Source: Volvox africanus
Lineage: Eukaryota > Chlorophyta > Chlorophyceae > Chlamydomonadales > Volvocaceae
Direction: 5' to 3'
NCBI GenBank assembly: GCA_030268105.1
Contig: BSDZ01000011.1
Coordinates: forward strand, 3,869,001 to 3,933,000
DNA: 64,000 nucleotides
Position 1 is the stretch's first letter. The number at the start of each line of letters is the position of its first letter. Shown here piece after piece: positions 10,996 through 21,730 of this stretch. Under the pieces are notes generated by a model that had not been told where the DNA came from, searched no databases, and saw only the letters and a list, made by a program, of their open reading frames with translations. The translations under genes were made by a program, and so were the position numbers.

Positions 10996-13900
10996 ATGGT
11001 TGGAAAAGGGAACACAGGCCCGCCGGCGTGGAAGGCGCTTTTAGCAGCATCCAATGAAAAGTTAGTTCTGGAACGAGTAGCTATAGTTCAGCCGGTTATA
11101 TCCCAGGTGCAGGCAGTTTTAGACGACAACAGCGGCCTGTCGGCGGGATCTCAGAAGTTGTTTGCCGCTTTGGCAGTCGGCACACTGAATACATCCGTGG
11201 CAGGACTTGACCCAGATAATCCACAGTCATATTGGCAGCTGCTAGCTGTCAACGATGTTGTTGCCGGAAGCGACCGCCGCCTGGCGGTTACCCTGGTGGA
11301 GCACCAGTTTCTAAATTCATTGAGTCGCCTTCATGATAGGTAAGAAGATTACATTGCCATGGGCCCGGCCGAAGTGCGAAAGCATTTGCGAGTTATTAAT
11401 CACGACAATTCCAGTACCCAATCGGCAGGACGCCCAACCGTTGCGTCCCCTTGGCAACTTCCTAATCGTTCCAACGGCCGCGATCCATGTGGGACAGCTG
11501 CCGCACAAACTCACACCACCAGTCACGCTCAACCCGTTACTTCCCTTGATCTCTACACCGACTCCCTTGCTCCAGTGAGATACCATATCGAATATGCAAC
11601 CTTCAGATGTTCATGCTCGGGTGTTTCAACCCGATTATAATCTTACCGACGTTTCCAATTTTCCACGTTCTGGCTTGTTGTTCACTCACATTCTTGCATG
11701 TAAAAATTAACCTCAGGGTGGGCAACATGTCTCATCGGCTCAGCCAGGCCGTAGTGCTGGTCATCTACTCCGTTACCCTATCTGCGTTGAGTGGGTCAGG
11801 GAGCGCCGAGACAATAGCCGGCGCACCCGAGCTGTTGGACCTCCTCTTTGCACAAATCACCTTCCTGGCTGTAGCCCCCGACGTGCTGCTATCGCCAACG
11901 GGCCTGGGAACAGCCCAGCGTTGCCTGGAGACATGTTGGGAGCTCACACGCGCTCCTACACCCAAGTGTAAGGCATTTCGGGAGAAATTGCAGCAGGCAC
12001 ATATTGCTGGACGGGCACTACAGATTGCTGCTGCCGCTGTCGGGCGTGGCGGTGATGGTGACGGTGGAGCCACCGATGGCGCCACGGCAGCTGCTGCGAC
12101 GATATCACAGGTCGCTGCACTGGCGGACCGTCGAGGCGTGAACATGGCCGCAGACGCAGGCGCCACGGGCGCCGTAACTATCGGCAACAAGGGTGAGAGC
12201 TCGTATGAAGATCGGCTTTCGCTAGCGGCACAGGCCTGCAGCTTCGCAGCCAACCTTGCGGGTCTTGGGACCCGCGGTATCGAGTTGTCAGCAGCAGGCC
12301 TAGCGCCGCAGCGTGCGTGGCTCTTGAAACCTGGAACGCTGGCGGCGCTGCAGCCACCCTTGGAAGGCCTCGTCCAGGCGCTGGGGGAGCTTCGCCAGCG
12401 CATTGAGGTGCATGGTCCGGAGGCGATGGCGAGTGAGCTGTCGTCTGAAAAGTCGCAGGAGGATGCCGACCTGCGTCCGGGGCCGCTGCCTCGGAAAAGG
12501 TAAAGCACCGGCCTAAGCTGCGGCCTTGACTAGACAACCTCGTTTGCAAATCGCAACGACAGGGCACAGGTCCAGGCTGGTTTGAATCCCATTTAAGATC
12601 AGCGATTAAACGTTTCTGAAGTTCTTTTTCCAGTTTTAGGCATTCGGGATTTAAAAATAAGTTAAGATGTTTTTGCTTAACCAACAATAACAAATACATC
12701 AGCTAAAAATACTGCTATGTCTTCGTGATGCGCAGCTGGAAAAATAGAAAGGGTGATAAATTTAAGAGCACGATTCTGGTTCCTGTCGAGGATAGGCAGA
12801 AAGCTGAATCTGAACCGTGGACGATGCGGAGAAGGGTATCGGTCGTGACCCTGCCTAGCCCTACGCTACCGTACAGGGACAGGCTGCCGCGGCCCCGTGA
12901 TCCACGATGTCCAAAACATTTAGATCCATGTGTCAGCGCGTGGTTTACACGTGGCTTACTCCCCCATTACATCTTTTTCCGTAATGCAGGCTCCTGAACC
13001 AGGTGGAGGGCGCCGTACGGAATCTGCTAGTTCTGCTCGGGCTTCCGACCATAGTGATGGGTACGAGCGAGGAGGATGTGGTGGAGGCGTGCGGCTTTGT
13101 AATTCGGCACAGTTTCGGGTTGTTTATCGGTAAGGAAAGGAAAAGGAATGAGGATGTGCTTTTGTACGGACGTTGAGGTTTAGATGGGGGAAATAAGTCC
13201 AGGGAAGCACACAGGGCCAGGGCCTCTCAACGGCATCAGGCCTCGCATGTGTGTCCCATCGCACTCCTTGAGGTCGCCATAGCGTAGCGGTGAGGTTTAT
13301 CTAAGTCCGTCATGCCGCATGGACTCACCAAGTGGTTTTTGCGGCCCACCGAGCAGTCCTCTCGCCTGAGGAAAGCTCTAGGCGCCTCTTGGCTATGGCA
13401 TGGCATGAGTCCATGAGCGCATGACTTAAAGAAAGTAAAGGAACCGCTTGCTGTGCCGTACATGTGTTGATTTCTGCCTTTGTAACCATCGGCACAACTA
13501 TCGTTACAAACGTGCATTGTAGAATGCGTGCAGTAATCTAGAGTTGTGCATGTCTCCCCCCCTCCGCGTTCGCACATGTGTTTGTTTTTCTGCGTAGAGG
13601 GCTACGTGGACACGATGCGGGCGCTGCGCAGTGTCTTGGCGGATCCGCCTACCACTCAGGGCTTCACAGCGCCCTACCCGGGGGACTACGCGCAGTTTTT
13701 CCGCGCGTTCGCGGGGCACATAGAAACGGTGGCGCCCGCACTCGGGGTGCAGCTGGAAGACTGGGGCGTGCGGTTTACGGGGGAGCAGGCGGCACGGGAC
13801 CTCCCGGTCATGCAGGTAAGCGCCAACGGGTAACAGGAATGAGCGTGTCGGATTGGCGACGCCTGCTGCTACGAGCAATTCGTCGGGGCCGTAACGGCTC

Positions 13901-14937
13901 ATGCCTTTTGATGTCTATGATTACAAGAGGGATGTGCCTTTTAGAAAATCTTTTGGGTGCTGGGTTGGTTGTCAGCGGCGTTTCTTCGAGTGATGCCGAT
14001 TGTGTATATCATCAGCAGTAATGTTAGATTTCGACTATTAGGCACACGAAGAATCAATAAAGAGTCCTCGGGGCGGAGGACGAAGTCATTTTATTGCCCT
14101 GGTGCACGTTAACTTCTGTGTCAGGTGGCGGAAGGCGTGGATGCCCGTATCGCGTATTCGTGGCTCAAAAGTCAGATCCAGCAAATCATCAACTGGGGCC
14201 ACACGATGATGATTATTGTGCGTATGGCAGACCAAACTAAAATGGCAGCCTTTCAGCAACAGCAGCAACAGCAACAACAACGAAGTCAGCAAGGCATTGA
14301 CCCGTCACTGCCAAAACCAGCGGCACCTCGACCCTATCGGCCACCAGGCGAGGCAAGAAGTGCTGGTGCGGATGGTGCGGATGGGATCGCGGGAACGTGT
14401 GCCACCTGCAGCGCGGCGCAGCAGGCGGGCGGTCCGCCGCTGCTGTGGTGCAGCCGGTGTCGTACGGTACGATACTGCTGCCGTGCCTGCCAGTTGGGGC
14501 ACTGGCCATACCATAAGGCGGCATGCCAACAGGCAGCGGCAGCGGCAGCGGCAGCGGCAGCGGCAGCGGCAGCCACAACAGCTAAGGCAGCACAGGTGAC
14601 TGTACCGACTGTTACACCACCAGCGCAGGAGCAAGCGGAGGCTTTGCGGCATGAGATGGCCACTGTTGCGGCAGATGTCAACATGGATGTAGCAAAGGCA
14701 ACGGTGGAGCGTCCTGAGGACAAGGAGCGAACAGATGCAGGTGTAGTAGAATGCGCAGACGGTGTGGCGCCAACAAAGGCGGAGCGGCCAGGTGGCGCAG
14801 CGGCGGCGGTGGGGAATGTCACTACTGGACAGGTGGCGGAATCTAGTGAAGCTTCGGAGGCAGTAGCCGATGAAGCCTTAGGGGACATAAAGGACTCGAC
14901 GGAAGGCACTCTGCGAAGTCCTGACTCGGCTCATTAG
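10996..14937 (+). CDS. MYND-type zinc-finger protein, 765 residues
   Basis: Five exons (10996-11339, 11717-12499, 12990-13129, 13598-13815, 14125-14937) total 2,298 nt with consistent phases. The MYND finger lies at residues about 587-629: C-x2-C, C-x2-C, C-x5-C-x3-C, then H-x3-C in HKAAC. MYND fingers bind proline-containing partner peptides. The 500 residues before it are mostly helical and Leu/Ala-rich (LLDLLFAQITFLAVAPDV, FREKLQQAHIAGRALQ), with no SET domain or other enzyme signature. A Gln tract (about 539-547) precedes the finger and a poly-Ala tract encoded by GGCAGC repeats follows it. The C-terminus is acidic and probably disordered. MYND proteins of this layout are numerous in volvocine algae (general knowledge). 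Start ATG at 10996 follows an AT-rich promoter-like stretch; a TGTAA signal lies at 14981. Substrate and partner unknown. Confidence 0.85.
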
Positions 14938-14980
14938 ACATCGCGTTGAACACCACCGCGACAGCTTGGCCTTGCGGACT

Positions 14981-14985
14981 TGTAA
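14981..14985 (+). terminator. Polyadenylation signal TGTAA, MYND gene
   Basis: Algal-type TGTAA 44 bases after the stop codon of the MYND gene. Assigned by position only. Confidence 0.5.
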
Positions 14986-16290
14986 ACACACATTCTTAGT
15001 TATTTCGTATTGTACCGTGAAATGTGATTACTTATGTACTGTTTGCCTCGGCCAGCGCGAGCTGGGATGGACCCGATCAAATGGGTAGGGAATTAAAGTT
15101 TTGTATCGTCGTACCCGCGGTGGAACTTGCCGTGGCGGCTCGACCTGGTTGTTTGGTCATAAGCAATAGCACCTGCATTTCGGTTGGAGGAGCAAGTACT
15201 CTACACGGTGCTAGCGTTGCAATCTGTCCTGATAGATTGAAAAGCTAGGTTGTTACGCTATGAGCCACTTGCCCTGAAAGGACAAGCATCGGGGGCCCTG
15301 ACCGGGCCGAAACCCCACGCGGCTTTGTCTCTCTGTCCTGCCGTGCATTCTCCCCTCGCTCGAGCACACAAACCTCACGAGCCTCTAGCCTGGGAACAAA
15401 GGAACAACGCCTCAGCCCACCATACCAGCACCCAGAAAGAGAGGACAGGAAGGCTCGCGATAAGCTTGTTTGGAGAAGTTTTGCGCCAGCATGCATTTAC
15501 GGCAGCAATGTTGCACCATGCATATTGGATGAGTGTCTCTCGGTACGGGAAGATGTTTCATGTTGAAGATGTTCACCATGATTAAGGCTGGTCCTATCAT
15601 GCCTGTGCGGCACCCTAAGCACCAAGGGTGTGGTAAGTGAAAGGAGAATATGACGCACATTCCGACTTAAGTCCACCAGCTTCTGAACGCGCCAACATAC
15701 ACTCGTATATGTTTTGTCCTTGGTCATAGCCGAGGTAGATTGTGCTTAGTTTAATTAGTAATTGGTCTGTCACTTGAGTCCAATTTGCCTATGCGTGGCT
15801 GCAAGATGTATGGATTCGATGGATTTAGTTTTCGTTCCAGATCAGGGGCACATTTGTCGGAACGACTCTCCCAGTCCTTCCTTGCGCAATGATCCGTGTT
15901 GCGTAGTATGATTGCGTTATAGTACCTTAACAAGGGTAAAATAACTACATTGCCCTGCAACGGCTATTCTCATCGGGCAGTGTTTTCGGAGGTATCGTAA
16001 ACACGCTCTGTTCTAGGACTTTGTTGGCTTTTGTAAAGATGTCATGATAATAATGATCGATACATTAGTCATAACGTTGAAAGCAAGGCAATCGTGCCTG
16101 CTTGTTCTTGTAAGGATTTCAACATCATATGCCCACTGGTAATTACCTCCAAAGAAGCAAGAGTATAATGCATTATTTTATCTTTGTACACATATTCGCG
16201 ACGAACAGTGGTTATCTGTTGCGTGTCAGCTGTGCCGATATGCGATACTCAGCTACCCTTTAGGCGCCATTTCGCACGATTCATTCGCTA
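14986..16290. other. Intergenic region with a dispersed repeat
   Basis: No gene seen. It carries repeat family A at 15257-15411. The AT-richer stretch 15900-16260 precedes the membrane-protein gene and should include its promoter. Confidence 0.5.
15257..15411 (+). repeat. Dispersed repeat family A, copy 1
   Basis: Shares the order of blocks TTGCCCTGAAAGGACAA, CCCTGACC, GGGCCGAA, CTCCCCTCGCTCG and ACCTCAC...GCCT...AGCCTGG with 28530-28715; a shorter part recurs inverted at 56662-56775. No coding potential or terminal repeats seen, so a SINE-like or fragmentary element is likely. Confidence 0.7.
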
Positions 16291-17290
16291 ATGGACCATC
16301 ACACAAGACGTACTCGGTGCAAAATTTCTGATGAATCTTGTGAGGGGGATGTCGAGGGGGCTTGGTTTCCGGAGCAATCCTTGCTCCGTAACTGTCCAGA
16401 AACGATCCAGCGGGACTTGTACAATCATGCAATCATGGGAGGCCGGACATTGCAAGAGGCGTATGGAAAGTTTCCCAGCGACTACATAGTCAGTACAATA
16501 CGGTACGGCCCCTCGGGAGTGACAACGGCGTCCATTACGACGGTGACCAACAAAGCGGTAAGTGGCGATGCGCCAGGTGCCCACGAAGATATTGTGTGCT
16601 TTCCACCCCTCCTCCCTGGGGACTTCAGGTCTCGTGTGTTCAGTTTAACCCTCCACCTTCCAGCCCATCTCTCCCCCTCATTTCTCCCATCCATCCCTCC
16701 CACTCATTCCCCCCACCCTATACCCCTGTCCATCCCACCCGTTACTTGCCCACCTTCACTGGCGATGGCGACAGGTGATCTCTGCGCTATTGCTGACCTT
16801 CAACTACAGCGCTGTGTCCAGTGCCGCACAGCAGCCCGACTCGTCCGACCTGTACCGCACCTACTTCTTCTGTCAGATGACTTCGGTCGTGCTCGCCTTC
16901 AGCGTTATGCTTTCTGGCAAGTGGAAACGCAAGGCGTCGGGATGGCTGTTTTTATGTACTCTCTCTCTCTTTCTTTCTCTCTTTGTCGAGAGCACGTGGG
17001 TAGGAGCGCGAAATAGTGGCTTACCACATGTACTACGAGACAAAAATAGATGATTTAAAAAATACTGATAAGTTAGCTACGCAGGCTGAACTAAATTATT
17101 TTTATAGCCATCTATTTTATAAACTGGAAGAGAAAAAGTTTTAGGGTACCGGAAAAAAAGAACACGTGACTAATAAAATCAGGAATTTATTTTCTAGGAT
17201 AGATAGAATCTCAAGTAGAATTGCAAATTTTAAGGGGCATAATTACTGTTCTTGCGGATGACAAAAATTAGTAATTGATTGTAGTGGATT

Positions 17291-17323
<33 letters not shown>

Positions 17324-19426
17324 ATTATAAGTGGACAACATGAGAACTAAAGTTCTAGAAATTAGGTTTTAAGGTAGATTTCCGATGATAGCTAGAAACT
17401 AATTAAATTTTGCCAGCTACTTATTATCAAGTTCTATTTTAATATTTCTTGCAGTTGGCATGCCGTCTTTACTATTAATTCGTAGTCCGGTGATTCATAT
17501 TCTGCTAGTTCCAGAGCATTGTTTAAAATGCCAACTTTTCTATTTTCGTTTAAATAAAAGCTGCTACCAATGACAAACTTATAAGCCAAATTATTCTTTG
17601 CAGATATCTTTTGTGAACTCGATCAATTATGATTATCAAGAAGGGATAAGAATAAATTATCCCTAACTTTTGCAAGCCCAATACCCGCTCCTATATATGG
17701 ACGCTAACTTTACTCGCTATTTCATAATATAAATTTAAAAATAGGCATTTATCAACGGTTTACGGTAGTTTACATGTCTGGGCGTAGGAATCAGTCGTGG
17801 TACCTAAGGCAAGGCAAGCTCACCAATTCATTCTGTCCGCCGGCCTCGGGCTCCCCCCTCGGACTCCCCTTACACAGCTGCATTTTTTAATATGACACTT
17901 CGCAACAGTCTGAGATCCGATAAGGGTTCATGGAGGGGAGGGGGCATGTGGGGACTTGTATTTCACCAGGCTCAGGAGCCTTCCTGGCAGGTCTGGGTCT
18001 GGCGCCGCCTTCAGCTGTGGCATGGATCCCCTCCTCCCCGTTATACCGCAATGAAGAGGCCGCCCTTACCCATTGCGCAGCGGCCACATTCATCAGCCAC
18101 GTAAGCCGCTGTGGGCAGCACTGCCACACCCTAATTCGGTACCTGCAGTCCGCCTACTGGATCGATCAGCACCTCAATGAACCGCTCTTCGCGGCGCAAT
18201 GCATTTTCACCATATTGGCGCTCATTCTCGACGTCGCGATTACTTACAGCGACTCTTTCATGGTGCGCGTCAGTGTGCATGTGAAGTGCACGATCAGAGC
18301 TGTGTATGTGTACGTGTTTTTGGGGAGGGGGTTGAGTGGGGGGTTTGAGGGTTTCGGAGACGCGCTGCGTGTTGTGTGTCGAGTGTTGTGATGCGGGACA
18401 GGGTGGTGCAAGGAGGCTGCAGGGTTGTTATGGGTTGCAGGTGCAGATGGCTCCTTGAGCTGCTTCTGATGAAGGAAGTGGCACACCGCGAGTGGCTCAG
18501 GTTACAACAGTGCAAACCCATGTGTATTCCCTTCCCTTCCCTTTGAGAATTTTTCGCTGTCCGCAACCATGGAGAAGAGATGATCTTCAAAACTAATTGA
18601 GTCACATAAAACCACAAATACGTCTATTACGTCGGTATAAATATCTGCTCTACCTGCTCCAAGTGCCGCTGCGCAAGCAGCTCCGATCAAATCCCTCTCG
18701 GGCATTTAACCCTCGTCGTTCTGCATTAGTGTTTGGTGTTTCTGTCACTCCTTTATCCGTGGTCTCCTTCCGGATCGTGATACGCTTACGATGTAACCTG
18801 CGCAGCTGTATAGCTTCATCGGGATGGTGATCGTTTGTATCAGCTTGTTGGGCGTCGCTCACGTCCAGTCACGAATCGTCCTCCGTCAATTATCCAAAGA
18901 TGAGTGGACGGAGCTTGTCAAGGCGGAGGAGGAGTTTCGGGTTTGGACGTGCACCCGGAGATGTGACGGAGGTCCCGTCACCGTCGTTGCAGCTGGAAGA
19001 ACCGGCAACAGATCTTCCGAGGGCAGCAGCAGCCCACAGCTTCACTTAGCCCCTGGTGGCATTAACACCTCTACCACCGCCGGAAATGGCGCTTCCCTGA
19101 TAAGCAGTGCTCGCAATGGCGGCACTGCAGCCTGCTCTGACTTGGAAGCGGTCCCTCCTGGACAAGTGTACGCGTGCGGGAATCCGCTGCTGGGCTGTGA
19201 CACACCTGGCGGCTGCAGCCCTTCCAGGCCTGCCATCCCCGCACCCGTCGCCACCGTTGCCACGGCAACACTGCTGCACCGCTCGGGCCGCCGCTCGGGC
19301 CGGGTTTGGATGGCCGCAAGTACGGACGTGGCTCTCGCTGAAGAAGGCGGTGGCGGTAGCGGCGGGTTGGGATGTGGGGACTCAGCTGGTACAGCTGGCA
19401 TGGACGAGCCTAGACTGAGAACGTAG
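16291..19426 (+). CDS. Predicted multi-pass membrane protein, 453 residues
   Basis: Four exons (16291-16557, 16775-16955, 17970-18262, 18806-19426) sum to 1,362 nt and join in frame. The N-terminal 89 residues are hydrophilic. Hydrophobic segments follow at about residues 90-103, 117-137, 144-170, 220-242 and 248-266, so four or five membrane spans are likely. The last 180 residues are Gly/Ser/Ala-rich with several Cys and look disordered. I do not recognise the family and assign no transport or enzymatic role. The exon 2 donor is TAT|GTACTC; joining to CAG|GC at 17970 restores codon 150 (Cys) and gives a continuous hydrophobic segment, which supports the junction. Intron 2 is 1 kb and contains a foreign-looking AT-rich block (separate entries). 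Confidence 0.65.
17040..17261 (+). pseudogene. AT-rich decayed reading frame, bacterial-looking
   Basis: Inside intron 2 of the membrane-protein gene. From 17040 one frame reads TKIDDLKNTDKLATQAELNY... and is interrupted only by TAG (about 17141) before the TGA at 17259-17261, giving about 70 otherwise open codons in DNA where stops should be frequent. Codons end mostly in A or T, unlike neighbouring exons. The Lys/Asp/Leu-rich composition suggests a bacterial helical or coiled-coil protein. Family unknown; origin is inferred mainly from its neighbour at 17434-17759. Confidence 0.4.
17291..17323. repeat. TAG trinucleotide repeat
   Basis: Eleven copies of TAG between the two decayed AT-rich reading frames in intron 2 of the membrane-protein gene. 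Confidence 0.9.
17434..17759 (-). pseudogene. Fragment resembling a bacterial outer-membrane beta-barrel protein
   Basis: Minus strand within intron 2 of the membrane-protein gene. One frame (17759 down to about 17690) reads ...CLFLNLYYEIASKVSVH; the adjacent frame continues PYIGAGIGLAKVRDN...(TGA at about 17623)...NNLAYKFVIGSSFYLNEN and ends in TAG at 17434-17436. The order L-x-N-x-Y-Y-(E/D)-I ... P-Y-I-G-A-G-I-G-x-A-K-V ... N-x-L-A-Y-x-F-x-x-G-x-x-Y-x-L-N-x-N is the signature I know from opacity/OmpA-like surface antigens of Rickettsiales and relatives. It carries one frameshift and one stop, so it is not functional. AT-rich codon use contrasts with the host gene. Rickettsial endosymbionts of volvocine algae are known, making DNA transfer plausible. 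Organellar or chance origin is not excluded without a search. Confidence 0.55.
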
Positions 19427-19842
19427 GCTGTGTGTTGAGGAGAATGAAAGACGAGGTGGCTGTGACAGCCTGAGGCTGATTAGCTTTCGCCTTCTTGCCT
19501 GTGCTGAATATATTTAAATACCCTTGGTGTTTTAATCAAAATCACCCAGCTGGATGCAGCAAGGTAGCAAGTGGAGCACATGGCATCTGTGGCAAGTACG
19601 TTTGTGAATTGATTACAAAACGATAATCCATGTGGGGGTCTCCGTACCAGGTATGCGTATTGAGTATCAGAGAGGAAGTTGTTGACGACTCAGGAAGAAA
19701 TGATGGTAAGCAAGTATAGCTTCTTTGTTTCTCTTCCTGCTGCTCTAGTTTGGGCTTCACGGCCTCCCGGGCGCTTACGAGAATGGTTGGCACCAGAGTT
19801 GGAGTTGAGAGTGTACCCACGGCTGTGATGCGGATCGGTACG

Positions 19843-19861
19843 ATCTATCTATCTATCTATC
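19843..19861. repeat. ATCT tetranucleotide repeat
   Basis: Short ATCT microsatellite, about five units. Confidence 0.8.
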
Positions 19862-19917
19862 GTGCAATATAATATTGGAATGTGAACTGAACTGCCTGGC
19901 TAGTCCTGAACTCCTAA

Positions 19918-19964
19918 AATGCGATATGCAGGAAAATGCGATATGCAACAAAATGCGATATACA
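19918..19964. repeat. Tandem AAAATGCGATATGCA-type repeat
   Basis: Three imperfect units of about 17 bp sharing AAATGCGATAT(G/A)CA. Confidence 0.75.
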
Positions 19965-20328
19965 GCAGTCCGTATGTGCGCAGTGGCTAGCTCGTTGCGA
20001 GGGACTCAGTGCCGCGTGAGGGAAGAGGCGAAGGTTCCGTGATTGAGTTCAAGTTCCCCTACATATAAGTATGAAATGGAGTGATAACACTTCTTCCTCA
20101 CTGTCCGCCGTACGTAACGTGGCCCGGTCTATTTTGGTGCCCAAATGGCGGCAAGGAGGGCAACGTCTCCTCAACGATCCGAATGACGTCCGTACAAATG
20201 TTCACCGGCCGGCTGTAGCTGCATGCATGGATCGCAGGTTGCAAGTCTGCCCAGGCAGTCTTTCGTACCTAATTTCCTGACCTAGGGGTTTGTGGGGTTC
20301 TGGCAAGCATCATCAAGACCACCTAGTT

Positions 20329-20367
20329 GCCGGGCCGGGCCGGGCCGGGCCGGGCCGGGCCGGGCCC
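20329..20367. repeat. CCGGG pentanucleotide repeat
   Basis: About seven perfect GC-only 5-bp units in otherwise mixed-composition intergenic DNA. Confidence 0.9.
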
Positions 20368-21730
20368 CTTGTCGTATGGTTCCCGTGTGGCTCGTGCGGG
20401 TATCAGGCTGCTGGCTGTACGGCCATCATCCATCATGATAGGCAAGACGAGTAGTGTTTAGCGCTACGTTTTCTTTTCTCTGCGCCCCTGCACGCCGCCT
20501 GGCCCTGCGGTCCCAGTCGCCCTGGCTGCCATGCGCCGTTTGCCATGTCAAGGAATGAAACACTCGATTTTGAAGCAGATCGTTAGATCCCTTGCCAGTC
20601 GAAACCCTGCTGCCACGCTTCTTATACGGGGTTGTGGTGGACTGTGGTGTGATGCAGTGGTGACTATTGCGTCTACATCGGATCAACATCTAACGGTGCG
20701 CGACAGTAATTTCCTGCTGATGTTTATGTGGTGGTATTTTTTTATGCTTTGGTGTGTGATTACAGCGCCGTGCAGGTGGTTGCAGGACGGAAAGATTCAA
20801 CAACGAATGGCGTGCAGGTTGCTTATGTATGCAAGAGGTGAAGGATGAGCCCTTGGACTGCAGCTGTGCCCCGTGCGCATTTGCAGATGGGGTTTGGGAC
20901 TTAGGGTTAATTGATGTCAGCAGGGCTCGTGTATGCAAGGCGTGCTACATACGTCTCTCTACATAGAGGGTATGGAGAGGGACGCACACCGGGCACCGCG
21001 GGGAGAACGGTTGCAGGGATCGGTTGGAGGCAGGAGGTGGCTACGGAGCTTGCAGAACAACTGACCACGTGTGCATATTCCATGCTTGTCCCCTCCTGGT
21101 TATGCGGTGGACCGGGTCAAATGGTAAATCCCCCGTTACCAAGGATGTTCCTACCGTTTAAGTTGGTGAAATGTTGCTGTGAAATATTCATAAACATATC
21201 CGTAATTGTCGTTATTACCGTAAAAAACGGTTTACGATAGCCAAATATATTCCCTTTTTTATTTACTCGTTTCCTTCAGGCGAATTCATTTCCCGCTTGG
21301 ATATCTTAATAAAGCTGTATTCGTACTCTGGTGGTTCAGCTTGCATGGTCAACAGGAAACCAGACCAGAAGCACCACCACCTGTGGGCTACTGCCGCGTC
21401 CCTATCATGGCCCCTACGGGTCCCCTTTACCTCCTCTCCCCCCTTGATCAACGAGCCTCCTGCTAACTTCTTTGCTTCTTCAACTGCTGTAATCCTAGCC
21501 GGCCTCGCTCGGCCGCCTTTCCATCAGCTGTGCTGGCTAAGCAAACAACAGGACAGCACAGGCACTGGACCGCAGATTAGCCCAGCGCGGCGCCCTCAGC
21601 AGCCCAACTATCAGCCATCCAGCCTCGTAGCCAGCTACACACGGGAGAACAGGTGGCCTCTTTTCGACTATGCAGCTGCAACAAAACGCGCAGGCGGCTG
21701 CTGTAGGTTTAGGAAGCGCCCCAGCCACCT

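Larger units (their letters stand above)
19427..21730. other. Intergenic region between convergent genes
   Basis: Holds the 3' ends of the membrane-protein gene (plus) and the FAS1 gene (minus) and several simple repeats. No further coding exon is supported. Confidence 0.5.

Noticed and set aside
11765..12508. 247-codon minus-strand open frame opposite the MYND gene
   Set aside because: The plus-strand exon has matching splice sites and phase with four others; the minus frame is Ser/Ala-rich shadow.
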